A stretch of 64,000 nucleotides of DNA, from assembly GCF_014203425.1 (NCBI RefSeq), contig NZ_JACHJC010000001.1, positions 2,542,001 through 2,606,000 on the forward strand, read 5' to 3'. This DNA is from Micromonospora echinospora. Its GTDB lineage: Bacteria; Actinomycetota; Actinomycetes; Mycobacteriales; Micromonosporaceae. Shown here one piece after another: positions 8,161 through 17,260 of the stretch (positions within the stretch are counted from its first letter, which is position 1; each line of letters starts with the position of its first letter). The position numbers were made by a program, and so were the translations under genes. The notes beneath the pieces were generated by a model. That model made no database searches, had not been told where the DNA came from, and saw nothing but the letters and a program-made list of their open reading frames with translations.

Positions 8161-9099
8161 TCAGCGCGGGTGGTAGACGACCGCGCGGCTGACACCCCAG
8201 ACCGGGCGGATCGACGCGGCGATGCGGCCGCGGTCATCGAGGTCGACGACCTCGCCGTCCGTGCTGACCCCGGCGAGGCTGAGGTCGTGCAGGATGCCGC
8301 GCCGCCACAGCGCCGGGCGGACGCTTCCGTCGGTGGCCTGGGAGCTGGCCAGGATCTCGCCGCGGTTGTTGATCGCCCGCAGCTGGGTGAAGCTGCCGCC
8401 GAGGGTGCCGACGTCCAGAGCGCGGCCGTGCCGCCAGAGGATGCCGCGCTCGAACTGCTGGGCCGAGAACTGCCAGCCGATCACCCAGCCGCGGTCGTTG
8501 AGGGCGTACGTGTTGCTGCGGTCGAAGGGGCCGGCGCCGAGGTCGGTGACCCGGCCACTGTGCCACAGGGCGGCGTGGAAGCCGCCCGGCACGTACACCC
8601 CGCCGGAGACCTGGCCGCGGTCGTTGACGTCGGACACCTCGCCGAGGGCCACGGGCCGGGCACGGCCGTTCGTCCACAGGACGGCGCCTGCGTCGGTGCG
8701 GCCGAGGACCTGGCCGCGGTTGTTGATCGCCACGGGCAGGGTGGACGGGGCGCCCAGCGGCCGCAGGACACCGCGGTGCCAGACGTACCCGCCGGAGCCG
8801 TCGCCGCGGGTGCCGACGACCTGGCCGCGGTCGTTGACGTCGATCGGGTTGAAGGCGCCGAGATCGATCATCCGGCCGCGGCGCCAGAGGAACCCGCGGT
8901 AGGTGCCGTCGGCGGCCTGGGCGCGGCCGACCACGTCGCCGCGGTCGTTCATGGCGCTGGCGTAGCTGCTGTCGCCGCCGAGGGTGCCGAGGTCCACCAT
9001 GCGATAGCCGGCCAAAGCGCCGGGCGCGGCAGACGCGGCGACGGTGGGTGCGGCCGTCAAGGCGGCCGCGAGGAAAGCGGCGGCGAGGATGGATGGCAT
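8161..9099 (-). CDS. Secreted HAF-repeat protein
   Basis: 312 aa. A signal peptide (MPSILAAAFLAAALTAA ... VAASAAPG) is followed by about seven repeats of ~40 residues with cores such as MVDLGTLGGDSS, AMNDRGDVVGRAQ, DVNDRGQVVG and AINNRGQVLG, typical of the extracellular HAF family. These form beta-propeller-like surfaces of unknown function. GGAAGGAG nine bases before the internal ATG fixes this start, 20 codons inside the longest frame. Monocistronic, with the divergent GntR gene next to it. Confidence 0.85.
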   Translation of the reverse strand: MPSILAAAFLAAALTAAPTVAASAAPGALAGYRMVDLGTLGGDSSYASAMNDRGDVVGRAQAADGTYRGFLWRRGRMIDLGAFNPIDVNDRGQVVGTRGDGSGGYVWHRGVLRPLGAPSTLPVAINNRGQVLGRTDAGAVLWTNGRARPVALGEVSDVNDRGQVSGGVYVPGGFHAALWHSGRVTDLGAGPFDRSNTYALNDRGWVIGWQFSAQQFERGILWRHGRALDVGTLGGSFTQLRAINNRGEILASSQATDGSVRPALWRRGILHDLSLAGVSTDGEVVDLDDRGRIAASIRPVWGVSRAVVYHPR

Positions 9100-9375
9100 G
9101 AGACGGCTCCTTCCGGAGCGTCGCCGGACGAACGTGCGCTCAGCGTAGGCGTGTCCCAACGCTCCGCCAGGTTGCCGTCACGAATACGACATTCTCGCCG
9201 TCCGCTACGCGTCACTGGCACGCGATCGTGGGCGTGGCGTCCCCAGGGCAGGACAAAGCGGGCTGTCATCCGAATCGGACCGCCACAAGACCACCAAGAG
9301 GGCGACACTCCGCCGATGTCCGGCAGACCGCCGCCGACGGGTGGCCGCCGGGGAGCAGGTGGCAGACTTGTCGGA

Positions 9376-10041
9376 GTGAACGACGGGGTCGCATCGACTG
9401 TGGATGGTGAGCTGGAGAGCGTCAGTCTGGTGGACCTCGCCGTCTCCCGGCTGACCCGCGAGATCCTCAGCGGCAAGAGCAACCCGGGTGAACGCCTGGT
9501 GGAGGAGCAGCTGACCCGCCGGCTGGGGATCAGCCGGGCGCCGTTGCGGGAGGCGCTGCGACTGCTCGCCCAGCAGGGTCTGGTCGAGCACGTGCCCCGG
9601 CGTGGGGTGCGGGTAGCCACACTGTCGGACCGCGACGTGCGGGAGCTGTACGAGCTGCGTGACGTGCTGGAGCGTTTCTCGGTGCGGGCGGGGATCCCCG
9701 TCGGCCGGGAGGGCGATCTCGCCGCTTTGCGGGCGACGCTGGATCGGATGAGGGAGGCGACCCGGACCGGCAACCGTTTGGCGGTCGCCGAGTCGCACCG
9801 GCAGTTCCACTTCGAGCTGGTGGCGCTCGCCGGCAACCGGCAACTTTCCGCCGTGTACGGTTCGATCCTGGTGAAGTTGCAGCTCTACATGGCAGTCAAC
9901 CTGCGCCGCGAGGCGGAGACGGCGCAGCCGCTGGACGGGGTTCACCGGCACGAGCGGCTGTACGAGGCTGTCGTCGGGGGAGACCCGGAGGAGGTGCTCT
10001 CGGTGCTCACCGGGCACGGAGCCCGCTCGTACCTCGGCTGA
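9376..10041 (+). CDS. GntR-family regulator, FadR/FCD subfamily
   Basis: 221 aa. N-terminal winged helix (SRLTREILSGKSNPGERLVE, then RLGISRAPLREALRLLAQQG) and an all-helical FCD ligand-binding domain with the metal/acid ligand pattern ELRDVLERFSV, SHRQFHFELVALAGN and GVHRHERLYEAV. Such proteins repress carboxylate or amide catabolic operons until an effector binds. It precedes the allophanate hydrolase gene, where a dyad (10127-10145) is a likely operator. GTG 9376 gives the usual length; ATG 9316 is the alternative. Confidence 0.85.
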   Translation: MNDGVASTVDGELESVSLVDLAVSRLTREILSGKSNPGERLVEEQLTRRLGISRAPLREALRLLAQQGLVEHVPRRGVRVATLSDRDVRELYELRDVLERFSVRAGIPVGREGDLAALRATLDRMREATRTGNRLAVAESHRQFHFELVALAGNRQLSAVYGSILVKLQLYMAVNLRREAETAQPLDGVHRHERLYEAVVGGDPEEVLSVLTGHGARSYLG

Positions 10042-10126
10042 GGTGTGGCTCACCAAGGTCGGCCGGACGGCTCGCGCCACGCGCCGTCATATCGTCGTTA
10101 CGTAGCGCGCGGTTTGCTGTAACAGG

Positions 10127-10145
10127 ACAGTCGACAATCGACTGT
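10127..10145. promoter_or_regulatory. 19-bp inverted repeat abutting the allophanate hydrolase start
   Basis: ACAGTCGA-CAA-TCGACTGT, perfect 8-bp arms, ending at the base before the ATG at 10146. There is no room for a ribosome binding site between the dyad and the start. Likely operator for the upstream GntR regulator, blocking transcription initiation directly. Confidence 0.68.
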
Positions 10146-11936
10146 ATGCCAGATCCGGTGGGATCGATCTCCGACCTCCGTTCGGCGTACCGCGATGGCA
10201 GCCTGACCCCGGCGGACCTTGCCGAACGCGTTCTGGACGGGCTCGCCGGGCGCGACAGGGAGCCGGTCTGGATCAGCACGGTCCCGGCCGACCGGCTGCT
10301 TGAGCGCGCCCGGTCGCTGAGCCGTCACGGTGACCCTGCACTGCCGCTGTACGGCATCCCGTTCGCGGTCAAGGACAACATCGACGTGGCCGGCTTGGTC
10401 ACCACTGCGGGCTGCCCCGACTTCGGGTACCTGGCGGCCCAGGACGCTCCGGTGGTGCGCCGACTGCTCGACGCCGGCGCGCTGCTCGTCGGCAAGACGA
10501 ATCTCGACCAGTTCGCCACCGGCCTGACCGGGGCCCGCTCGCCGTATGGCAGTTGTCAGAGCGTCTTCGGCGGCGGCCTGATCTCCGGGGGTTCCAGCTC
10601 GGGCTCCGCGGTGGCGGTGGCGTCGGGCCAGGTCAGCTTCGCTCTGGGTACGGACACCGCCGGCTCCGGTCGGGTGCCTGCGGCGCTCAACGGGATCGTC
10701 GGCCTCAAGCCCACCCGAGGGCTGCTCAGCACCGCCGGCGTGGTCCCGGCCTGCCGCTCGCTGGACTGCGTGTCGGTCTTCGCCGCCGACGTCGCCGGCG
10801 CCGTCGAGGTGCTGCACGCGGCCCGTGCGGTCACCACGGCAGACCCCTGGGGGCGTCCGCTGCCGACGGAGCAGGTGGCTGCCCGCATGCCGGGAACGCT
10901 ACGCCTCGGGGTGCCCGACTCAGCAGACCTGGAGTTCTTCGGCGACACCGGGCAGGAGGTCCGGTTCGCTGCGGGGGTGCAACGATTGCGGACCTTCGTC
11001 GGGTCGACCCGGTCGGTGCCGCTCGGCGCCTTCTTCGACGCGGGCGACCTGCTCTACCGCGGGCCCTGGGTGGCCGAGCGACTCGTCGCCCTGGACGACT
11101 TCCTGCGATCGCATCCGGACTCCGTGCACCCGGTCACCCGGGCCGTGCTGGAGACCGGGCGGCGCCACGACGCGGTCGACGCCTTCCGGGGCCAGCACCG
11201 CCTGCGTGAGCTGCGCGCGCAGGTCGGCCGGCTCTGGCAGGACATCGACGTGCTGGTGGTGCCCACCGTCGGCACCACGTTCACGCTCGACGAGATCGCC
11301 GAGGACCCGATCGGGCGTAACGCCATGCTGGGCCGCTACACCCAGTTCGCGAACCTGCTCGACCTGGCCGCGGTGACAGTGCCCAACGGCTTCACCAGCG
11401 CCGGACGACCGGCGAGCCTGACCCTGGTCGGCCCGGCGTTCACCGACACCACACTGGCCCGCCTGGCCGCCACCCTCACCGAGGGCGAGGCGCCCGGCGC
11501 AGCGGTCGAGGTCGTCCCAGCAGCGGCCGAGCTGCTGGTGGCTGTCGTCGGCCGGCACCTGGCGGGCGAGTCGCGTAACGCCGAGCTGGTCGGGCGCGGG
11601 GCATTCCTCGTCGGCGCCGCCCGCACCGCTCCGCTCTACCGGCTGTTCCGGATGGACACCCCGGACGGCGAAGGGCTGCCCGGTCTGGTGCGGGTGGTGC
11701 CGGACGGGCCCGCCGGCCATTCCATCGAGGTCGAACTGTGGCGACTGCCCGCGCAGGCGGTCGGTGGGCTGCTGGCCGGGGTGCCGGCTCCGCTCTCGCT
11801 CGGCTGGGTCCGGCTGCACGACGGGCGGGACGTGCTCGGCTTCCTCTGTGAGGCGTACGCGACCGGCCCGCCGGCCGAGGACATCAGCGCCGCCGGCGGA
11901 TGGCGGGCGTACCGGGGCGCGCCCGTCCGGCAATAG
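10146..11936 (+). CDS. atzF: Allophanate hydrolase
   Basis: 596 aa, close to the usual ~600. Residues ~1-440 are an amidase-signature domain with the Lys-cisSer-Ser triad visible in FAVKDNIDVAG, GGSSSGSAVAVASG and GTDTAGSGRVP. The C-terminal ~130 residues (VGRGAFLVGAARTAPLYRLF) match the second domain of allophanate hydrolases. The enzyme splits allophanate to ammonia and CO2, the last step of biuret or urea-carboxylase pathways. No urea carboxylase is present, and two biuret-hydrolase-like genes follow, which points to biuret as source. The start directly follows an operator dyad, suggesting a leaderless mRNA. Confidence 0.92.
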   Translation: MPDPVGSISDLRSAYRDGSLTPADLAERVLDGLAGRDREPVWISTVPADRLLERARSLSRHGDPALPLYGIPFAVKDNIDVAGLVTTAGCPDFGYLAAQDAPVVRRLLDAGALLVGKTNLDQFATGLTGARSPYGSCQSVFGGGLISGGSSSGSAVAVASGQVSFALGTDTAGSGRVPAALNGIVGLKPTRGLLSTAGVVPACRSLDCVSVFAADVAGAVEVLHAARAVTTADPWGRPLPTEQVAARMPGTLRLGVPDSADLEFFGDTGQEVRFAAGVQRLRTFVGSTRSVPLGAFFDAGDLLYRGPWVAERLVALDDFLRSHPDSVHPVTRAVLETGRRHDAVDAFRGQHRLRELRAQVGRLWQDIDVLVVPTVGTTFTLDEIAEDPIGRNAMLGRYTQFANLLDLAAVTVPNGFTSAGRPASLTLVGPAFTDTTLARLAATLTEGEAPGAAVEVVPAAAELLVAVVGRHLAGESRNAELVGRGAFLVGAARTAPLYRLFRMDTPDGEGLPGLVRVVPDGPAGHSIEVELWRLPAQAVGGLLAGVPAPLSLGWVRLHDGRDVLGFLCEAYATGPPAEDISAAGGWRAYRGAPVRQ

Positions 11937-11975
11937 GGCGGACAGACAACCGCGATCACGACAGGAGGCGAGAGA

Positions 11976-12665
11976 ATGGGCAGCATCGGGCCGGTCCCGG
12001 CCAACCCCTATCCGTGGCCGTACGACGGCGTGGCGGACACCGCGCATACCGCACTGCTCTGCATCGACTGGCAGACCGACTTCTGCGGACCGGGCGGCTA
12101 CGTCGACGCGATGGGTTACGACATCGGGCTCACCCGGGCCGGTCTGCCGGCCACCGCCCGCCTGCTGGAGCACGCCCGCGCGCTCGGCATGCTCGTCGTA
12201 CACACCAGGGAGGGGCACGAGCCGGAGCTGTCCGACCTCCCGGCGAACAAGCGGTGGCGCTCGGCGCGTATCGGCGCCGAGATCGGCTCGGCCGGTCCGG
12301 CGGGTCGGATCCTGGTCCGGGGCGAGCCGGGCTGGGAGATCGTGCCCGAGGTCGCCCCACTGCCCGGCGAGGTGGTCGTCGACAAGCCGGGCAAGGGTGC
12401 CTTCTACGCCACGAACCTCGACCTGGTCCTCCGGACCCGGGGCATCACCCACCTGATCCTCACCGGTATCACCACCGACGTCTGCGTACACACCACCATG
12501 CGCGAGGCGAACGACCGGGGGTACGAGTGCCTCATCCTCGCCGACTGCACCGGCGCCACCGACAAAGCCAACCACGACGCGGCACTGCACATGGTCACCA
12601 TGCAGGGCGGCGTCTTCGGCTGCGTCACCACATCCGACGACGTCATCGCCGCCACGGCCAAGTGA
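11976..12665 (+). CDS. Biuret amidohydrolase-like cysteine hydrolase (isochorismatase superfamily)
   Basis: 229 aa. The triad Asp-Lys-Cys is seen in [27 protein letters not shown] and GITTDVCVHTTMREANDRG. Blocks such as HTREGHEPELSDLPANKRW and RILVRGEPGWEI closely resemble biuret hydrolase (BiuH), which converts biuret to allophanate and ammonia; ureidoacrylate hydrolase RutB is the nearest alternative, but no rut genes are present. AGGAGG precedes the ATG. Lies 39 bp after the allophanate hydrolase gene that would consume its product. Confidence 0.82.
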   Translation: MGSIGPVPANPYPWPYDGVADTAHTALLCIDWQTDFCGPGGYVDAMGYDIGLTRAGLPATARLLEHARALGMLVVHTREGHEPELSDLPANKRWRSARIGAEIGSAGPAGRILVRGEPGWEIVPEVAPLPGEVVVDKPGKGAFYATNLDLVLRTRGITHLILTGITTDVCVHTTMREANDRGYECLILADCTGATDKANHDAALHMVTMQGGVFGCVTTSDDVIAATAK

Positions 12666-12674
12666 GGTGCGCCC

Positions 12675-13367
12675 ATGCTGACCATCGCCACGGCGCGGCC
12701 CGGTCCGTACGCCTTCGACATCGCCACCACGGCGCTGCTCGTCATCGACATGCAGCGCGACTTCCTGGAACCCGGCGGGTTCGGTGAGAGCCTCGGCAAC
12801 GACGTCGGCCAGTTGCGTTGCACCATCGCCCCGCTCGCGGCGCTACTGGCCGACGCCCGCGCCGCCGGCCTGAACATCATCCACACCCGCGAGGGGCACC
12901 TGCCCGACCTGTCCGACTGCCCGCCGGTCAAACTCCGTCGAGGTGCGCCGAGCATGCGCATCGGTGACCCCGGGCCCAACGGCCGAATCCTGATCCGCGG
13001 CGAGTACGGCCACGACATCGTCGACGAGCTGAGGCCGCTTCCCGGCGAACCGGTCATCGACAAACCCGGCAAAGGTGCCTTCCACGCCACCGACCTGGAC
13101 GCCCTGCTCGCCGAGCGGGGCATCCGCAGCCTCCTGGTCGCCGGGGTCACCACCGAGGTGTGCGTGCACACGACAGTCCGGGAGGCCAACGACCGCGGGT
13201 ACGAGTGCCTCGTGCTCGCCGACTGCGTCGGGTCCTACTTTCCCGAGTTCCAGCGGGTCGGCCTCGACATGATCGCCGCCCAGGGCGGCATCTTCGGCTG
13301 GGTCGCCGACTCGGCGCAGGTGCGCGCCGCGCTGCCCGCCACCCCCGTGTTGCAGCCCTCATCCTGA
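12675..13367 (+). CDS. Second biuret-hydrolase-like cysteine hydrolase
   Basis: 230 aa, a paralogue of the preceding gene with the same triad ([45 protein letters not shown]) and the same [14 protein letters not shown] and [12 protein letters not shown] blocks. It diverges after the Cys region ([14 protein letters not shown]) and in the residues after LPDLSD, positions that shape the substrate pocket, so it may take a related ureide rather than biuret. The ATG is 9 bp after the previous stop with GAGG overlapping that stop. Confidence 0.8.
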   Translation: MLTIATARPGPYAFDIATTALLVIDMQRDFLEPGGFGESLGNDVGQLRCTIAPLAALLADARAAGLNIIHTREGHLPDLSDCPPVKLRRGAPSMRIGDPGPNGRILIRGEYGHDIVDELRPLPGEPVIDKPGKGAFHATDLDALLAERGIRSLLVAGVTTEVCVHTTVREANDRGYECLVLADCVGSYFPEFQRVGLDMIAAQGGIFGWVADSAQVRAALPATPVLQPSS

Positions 13368-13379
13368 CCGGGAGTAGTC

Positions 13380-15008
13380 ATGGCCTCCACCACACCCACA
13401 GTCGCCCCGCTCCCGTACTGGGTACGCGGCGACACCAACGCATTCTTCGGCTTCGGCGTCAACGTCCTGGTCAACGTGCTCACCCTGACCGGACTCTGCC
13501 TCGCCGTGGTGAACCTTCCCGAGGGGGAGGTGTTCGGCACGATCCTGCCCGCGCTCGGCATCGCCCTGGTCGCCGGGAACATCTACTACACCTACCTGGC
13601 ACGCCGGCTGGCCCGACGGGAGAACCGCACCGACGTGACCGCTCTGCCGTACGGGCCGAGCGTGCCGCACATGTTCATCGTCATCTTCGTCATCATGCTG
13701 CCGATCTACCTGCGTACCCAGGACCCGGTGCGAGCCTGGGAGGCCGGGCTGGCGTGGGCCTTCATCATCGGCGTGATCGTGCTGATCGGCGCGTTCGTGG
13801 GGCCCTACATCCGCCGGTACGCGCCCCGGGCCGCGCTGCTCGGCACCCTCGCCGGGATCTCCATCACCTTCATCTCGATGAACCCGGCCGGTCAGATGTG
13901 GCGGATGGCCTGGGTCGCCCTGCCGGTCTTCGCGCTGCTGCTGATCGGCCTGCTCACCGACGTGAAACTGCCGTTCAACTTCCCGATCGGGCTCGCCGCG
14001 CTGCTGCTGGGCACCGCGATCGGCTGGGCCGGCGGGGCGATGTCGGTACCGGACGTCACGGCCGCGGCCCGGGACATCGCGGTCGCCGTACCCTCGTTCA
14101 AGCTGGACCTGCTCTTCACCGGGCTGACCGACATGGCGCCGCTGCTGGCGACGGCGATCCCGCTCGGCGTCTACAACTTCACCGAGGGCATGACCAACGT
14201 GGAGAGCGCGGCCACTGCGGGGGACAACTACAACCTGCGCAGCGTGCTGCTGGCCGACGGTGCGGGAGCGGTGATCGGCGCCGCGCTCGGCTCGCCGTTC
14301 CCGCCCGCCGTCTATGTCGGGCACCCGGGTTGGAAGGCGGCGGGTGGGCGCAGCGGGTACTCGATGGCGACCGGTGTGGTGATCGCGGTGCTCTGCTTCC
14401 TCGGCATGTTCGGGCTGCTCGGGGCGATCTTCCCGACGGCGGCCATCGTGCCGATCCTGCTCTACATCGGGCTGCTGATCGGGGCGCAGGCCTTCCAGGC
14501 CACCCCCCGGGCGCACGCCGCCGCCGTGGTCGCCGCGCTGATCCCGAACATCGCGGCCTGGGCTACCGGTCAGATCGACAACGCGTTGGCCGCGGCCGGC
14601 ACCACCGCCGCGGCGGTCGGCGACGACGCGCTCAACGGCGCCGGGGTGATCTACGACGGGCTGCTGGTGCTCGGGCAGGGCGCGATCCTCGCCGGGCTGG
14701 TGCTCGGCGCGGTGGTGGTCTTCATCATCGACAGGCGCTTCGTCCGAGCCGCGATCTTCGCCGGCTCCGGCGCGGTGCTGTCGTTCATTGGGCTGATCCA
14801 CGGCGAGCGGATCGAGTGGAACGCCAACGGCCAGGTGGCACTCGGCTACCTCTTCGTGGCAGTGATCTGTGCGGTCTTCGCACTCGGCCGCCCGACGCCC
14901 CGCGAGCCCGACCCGGAGGAGGGTGATCCGGACCAGCAGCCCGATCGAGCTGACCTCGCCGGCGAGCGGACGGACACCGACCGGAGAACGTCCGCCCTGC
15001 CCGGCTGA
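13380..15008 (+). CDS. NCS2/AzgA-like permease, probable ureide or nucleobase uptake
   Basis: 542 aa with about 12-13 membrane helices and a hydrophilic tail after ~residue 505. The conserved start YWVRGDTNAFFGFGVNVLVN and the helix motif ENRTDVTALPYGPSVPH resemble the xanthine/uracil/adenine permease superfamily. GVYNFTEGMTNVESAATAG corresponds to the family's substrate-site helix (TxG/ExxxNxESA). Position in the biuret cluster suggests uptake of biuret or a related compound; substrate is inferred. Short 12-bp gap to the upstream hydrolase. Confidence 0.82.
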   Translation: MASTTPTVAPLPYWVRGDTNAFFGFGVNVLVNVLTLTGLCLAVVNLPEGEVFGTILPALGIALVAGNIYYTYLARRLARRENRTDVTALPYGPSVPHMFIVIFVIMLPIYLRTQDPVRAWEAGLAWAFIIGVIVLIGAFVGPYIRRYAPRAALLGTLAGISITFISMNPAGQMWRMAWVALPVFALLLIGLLTDVKLPFNFPIGLAALLLGTAIGWAGGAMSVPDVTAAARDIAVAVPSFKLDLLFTGLTDMAPLLATAIPLGVYNFTEGMTNVESAATAGDNYNLRSVLLADGAGAVIGAALGSPFPPAVYVGHPGWKAAGGRSGYSMATGVVIAVLCFLGMFGLLGAIFPTAAIVPILLYIGLLIGAQAFQATPRAHAAAVVAALIPNIAAWATGQIDNALAAAGTTAAAVGDDALNGAGVIYDGLLVLGQGAILAGLVLGAVVVFIIDRRFVRAAIFAGSGAVLSFIGLIHGERIEWNANGQVALGYLFVAVICAVFALGRPTPREPDPEEGDPDQQPDRADLAGERTDTDRRTSALPG

Positions 15009-15089
15009 GTGGGCGAGCCCGGTCGGAAGGTCACGGCTCCCGACCGGGCTGGCGGACGCCCGACCGGACGAATCGAAGGGACGTACCGG

Positions 15090-15485
15090 ATGGAGATCGA
15101 CCGGACCGAGGTCGTGGCCGAGGTGACGGCGGCCTTCGCCGACTACGAGCGGGCGCTGGTCGACGGCGACGCGGACCGGATCTGCGCCTTCTTCTGGGAT
15201 TCCGAGCGGACCGTGCGGTTCGGCCTCGCCGACCACCAGTACGGGTTGGACGAGCAACGCGAGTGGCGGGCCACGCAGCCGCCACTGCCGGCCGGTCGCC
15301 GGCTGGTGGACCCGGCGGTAACCACGTTCGGCCGGGACCTCGCGGTGGTGACCACCCGCTTCGGGTACGCCGGCGGCATGCCCACCGGGCGGCAGACCCA
15401 GACCTGGGTACGCCTGCCCGTCGGCTGGCGGATCGTCACCGCTCACGTCTCCGTTCCACACTGCCCGGTGCGGGGAATTAGCTGA
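15090..15485 (+). CDS. AtzH/HpxZ-like protein (DUF3225, NTF2 fold)
   Basis: 131 aa. The family pattern AFADYERALVDGDADRICAF, TVRFGLADHQYG and GRQTQTWVRLPVGWRIVTAH is that of HpxZ/AtzH-type proteins, which accompany amidase-signature enzymes in oxalurate, s-triazine and ureide catabolism and have been tied to processing unstable carboxylated intermediates. Together with the allophanate hydrolase gene it rounds off the nitrogen-salvage cluster. Start fixed by GAAGGG about ten bases before ATG. Last gene before a terminator-like hairpin. Confidence 0.82.
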   Translation: MEIDRTEVVAEVTAAFADYERALVDGDADRICAFFWDSERTVRFGLADHQYGLDEQREWRATQPPLPAGRRLVDPAVTTFGRDLAVVTTRFGYAGGMPTGRQTQTWVRLPVGWRIVTAHVSVPHCPVRGIS

Positions 15486-15592
15486 TTCGGCGGGCGCGGT
15501 GCCCGGGACGCCGTGATCGTCTCGCTGGAGCGGCCGCTCGGGACACGGCTCCGACTTGAAGCCTAGTCTTGATCCCGCGCCGAGGTCTTGGT

Positions 15593-15614
15593 CCGGCGGC
15601 CGCACGGCCGCCGG
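15593..15614. terminator. GC-rich hairpin between convergent genes
   Basis: CCGGCGGCCG-CA-CGGCCGCCGG, a perfect 10-bp stem located between the ends of the AtzH-like gene (+) and the membrane protein gene (-). Likely bidirectional terminator; no U-tract, as is common in high-GC actinomycetes. Confidence 0.6.
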
Positions 15615-15629
15615 GCGGGAGACGGTGGT

Positions 15630-16259
15630 TCAGGCCGTGACGAGCGCCTGAGCGTGGTCGCGGCGGCCGGCCGTGAACAGACCCGCGGCCAGGCCACCGC
15701 AACCCATCAGCAACAGGATGCCGGACAGGTACGTCGCCCACGGGCTGATGCCGCCGGCGACGAACTCCACGACGATCCAGGCCCACAGCACGGGTCCGGC
15801 CCAGCGCGGCTGCAGCCGCGCGCGGAAGTGGGCGATGGACAGCAGCAGGATGCCGACGACGGTGCAGAGGACACCGAGCATCGTGAACGGGGCGATGAGA
15901 GGCGAGGCCCACTGGGCAGCGAGCAGGTCGGCGTGGGCGTCACGATTGTCGACGTCGCCGGCCATGACGACCTGACCGAGTTGCAGACCACCGACCACGG
16001 TGTGACCGAAGGCGCCGAGCACCGCGAAGATGACGCCGGTGGTCGACAGGCGCGGGTACTGCGGCCGCAGCCACGCGGCCAGCCCCACCGCGCCGACGGC
16101 GAGGGGCAGTTGTGACCAGATCAGCAGTTGCGTCGCGGCGCCCGAGCACCAGCCGGCGTCGGCGATGGCCGCGAGCCAATGACTCTGGTCGTCGGGCAGG
16201 TCGGGTTGCAGCACGAGGAAGCCGAGGCTCAGCACCGCATAGGCGAGGAGACCGGCCAT
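15630..16259 (-). CDS. Hypothetical six-helix membrane protein
   Basis: 209 aa with six hydrophobic segments (for example GLLAYAVLSLGFLVLQ, QLPLAVGAVGLAAWL, FTMLGVLCTVVGILLL). No catalytic motif; layout is like small DUF4386-type membrane proteins. There is no Shine-Dalgarno sequence before the ATG, and a duplicated 40-bp sequence begins only 15 bp upstream, so the native promoter or N-terminus may have been lost. Function unknown. Confidence 0.68.
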   Translation of the reverse strand: MAGLLAYAVLSLGFLVLQPDLPDDQSHWLAAIADAGWCSGAATQLLIWSQLPLAVGAVGLAAWLRPQYPRLSTTGVIFAVLGAFGHTVVGGLQLGQVVMAGDVDNRDAHADLLAAQWASPLIAPFTMLGVLCTVVGILLLSIAHFRARLQPRWAGPVLWAWIVVEFVAGGISPWATYLSGILLLMGCGGLAAGLFTAGRRDHAQALVTA

Positions 16260-16273
16260 CGTCAGGAGGCGAA

Positions 16274-16382
16274 GTGAAGTGACCCCTATTGGCCGGACAC
16301 CTCGATGTGTGTCAGGGACTCTCGGTGGATCTTCTCGTAGGTGTGAAGTGACCCTATCGGCTGGACACCTCGAGGTCTGTCA
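16274..16382. repeat. Two direct copies of a ~40-bp sequence
   Basis: Copy 1 at 16274-16314 and copy 2 at 16343-16382 share GTGAAGTGACCC, then TAT-GG-, GGACACCTCGA and TGTCA, with a 1-base indel and a few changes (about 87% identity). The 28 bp between them is unrelated. Could be ends of a lost insertion sequence or tandem operators; not resolved. Confidence 0.7.
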
Positions 16383-17260
16383 ACAACTCGTCGTCGATCC
16401 TTCGCAGATCGAGCAGCGTCTCCGCTGCTGCAACCGCGGACACCCCGGCGCGACGCTCCCGTGGCGTAGAAGATCATTGGCCGTGTCGGCGGCAGCGGTA
16501 CGGGTCGTCTGGCCCGGGTGCCTCCGCCGGATCATCCGCCGCCATCACGTCGAGCATCCGGACGATGGCCTTGGGAAGTCGGCCCGGCGGGCGAGGTGAG
16601 TGCCGCAACATCGGAAGAAGCTAACGGCGGACCACAGGTACTGGTCCCCTCGATGAGGAGCGACGCGTGCCCGAGCCCAGTGCAGCCGCGTGGGCCGCGA
16701 CCTCTTCGGCGCGCCCGAAGGCGTCGACCTTCGGGCCATCGCCCTGGGATGCACGCTTGCTCATTGCCGATGAGCGGATGCGCGAGGGCGGCGACGCAGT
16801 GTTTCTGGGAATGAGCGCCTGACCGCCTGCGAACGGCTTGTACGTGCGGATGGGCGTTGCGATTGCGTCGAATGTCGTTATATCGGCGTCTTCGCAGAAC
16901 TTCATGGCATCCGCGAGACCGTATCGATCTTCTTTATCTTTCCTCTGGCTCCTGGTAGAAGTGCGACATGCCCTCACGGCGTGTCACGTCACTGTTGGAT
17001 GAGAGCGGATCGCGACGTGCTGGCTCATGGCTGTTGCGCGGGGCGTGCCTCGCCGGTGCGGGCGGCGCCTCGGGTTTCATGATCGGTTGACTGCTGCTCG
17101 CGGTGCTTAGTGCGGGCACCGATTCGGGGAATGGCGCTTTTCGCAGCTGGTCAGGGCAACTCTTCGTACAGCACTGGAGGTGGCTAGAGGTGTCGGTGAT
17201 TGAACTAGCGCATTGCGTGAGCCGGCCTGCCGTTGCCGACGGTGTGACTCCAGACGTGTG
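16383..17260. other. Long non-coding stretch
   Basis: No supported gene in 878 bp. A 40-codon frame at 16968-17090 (+), MPSRRVTSLLDESG... with a hydrophobic end, lacks a ribosome site and is not called. Local T content is higher around 16900-16950 than in the flanking coding DNA. Confidence 0.5.

Noticed and set aside
8161-9099. Repeats in the HAF gene as a CRISPR or satellite array
   Set aside because: The repeats are at protein level, imperfect, ~120 bp long and in frame; no spacers or cas genes. No CRISPR array was seen in the window.
8140-9375. N-terminal extension of the GntR frame back to 8140
   Set aside because: It is antisense to the HAF-repeat gene and has no homology; the regulator starts near 9376.
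16968-17090. 40-codon + strand ORF
   Set aside because: No ribosome binding site and no recognisable feature beyond a hydrophobic tail.
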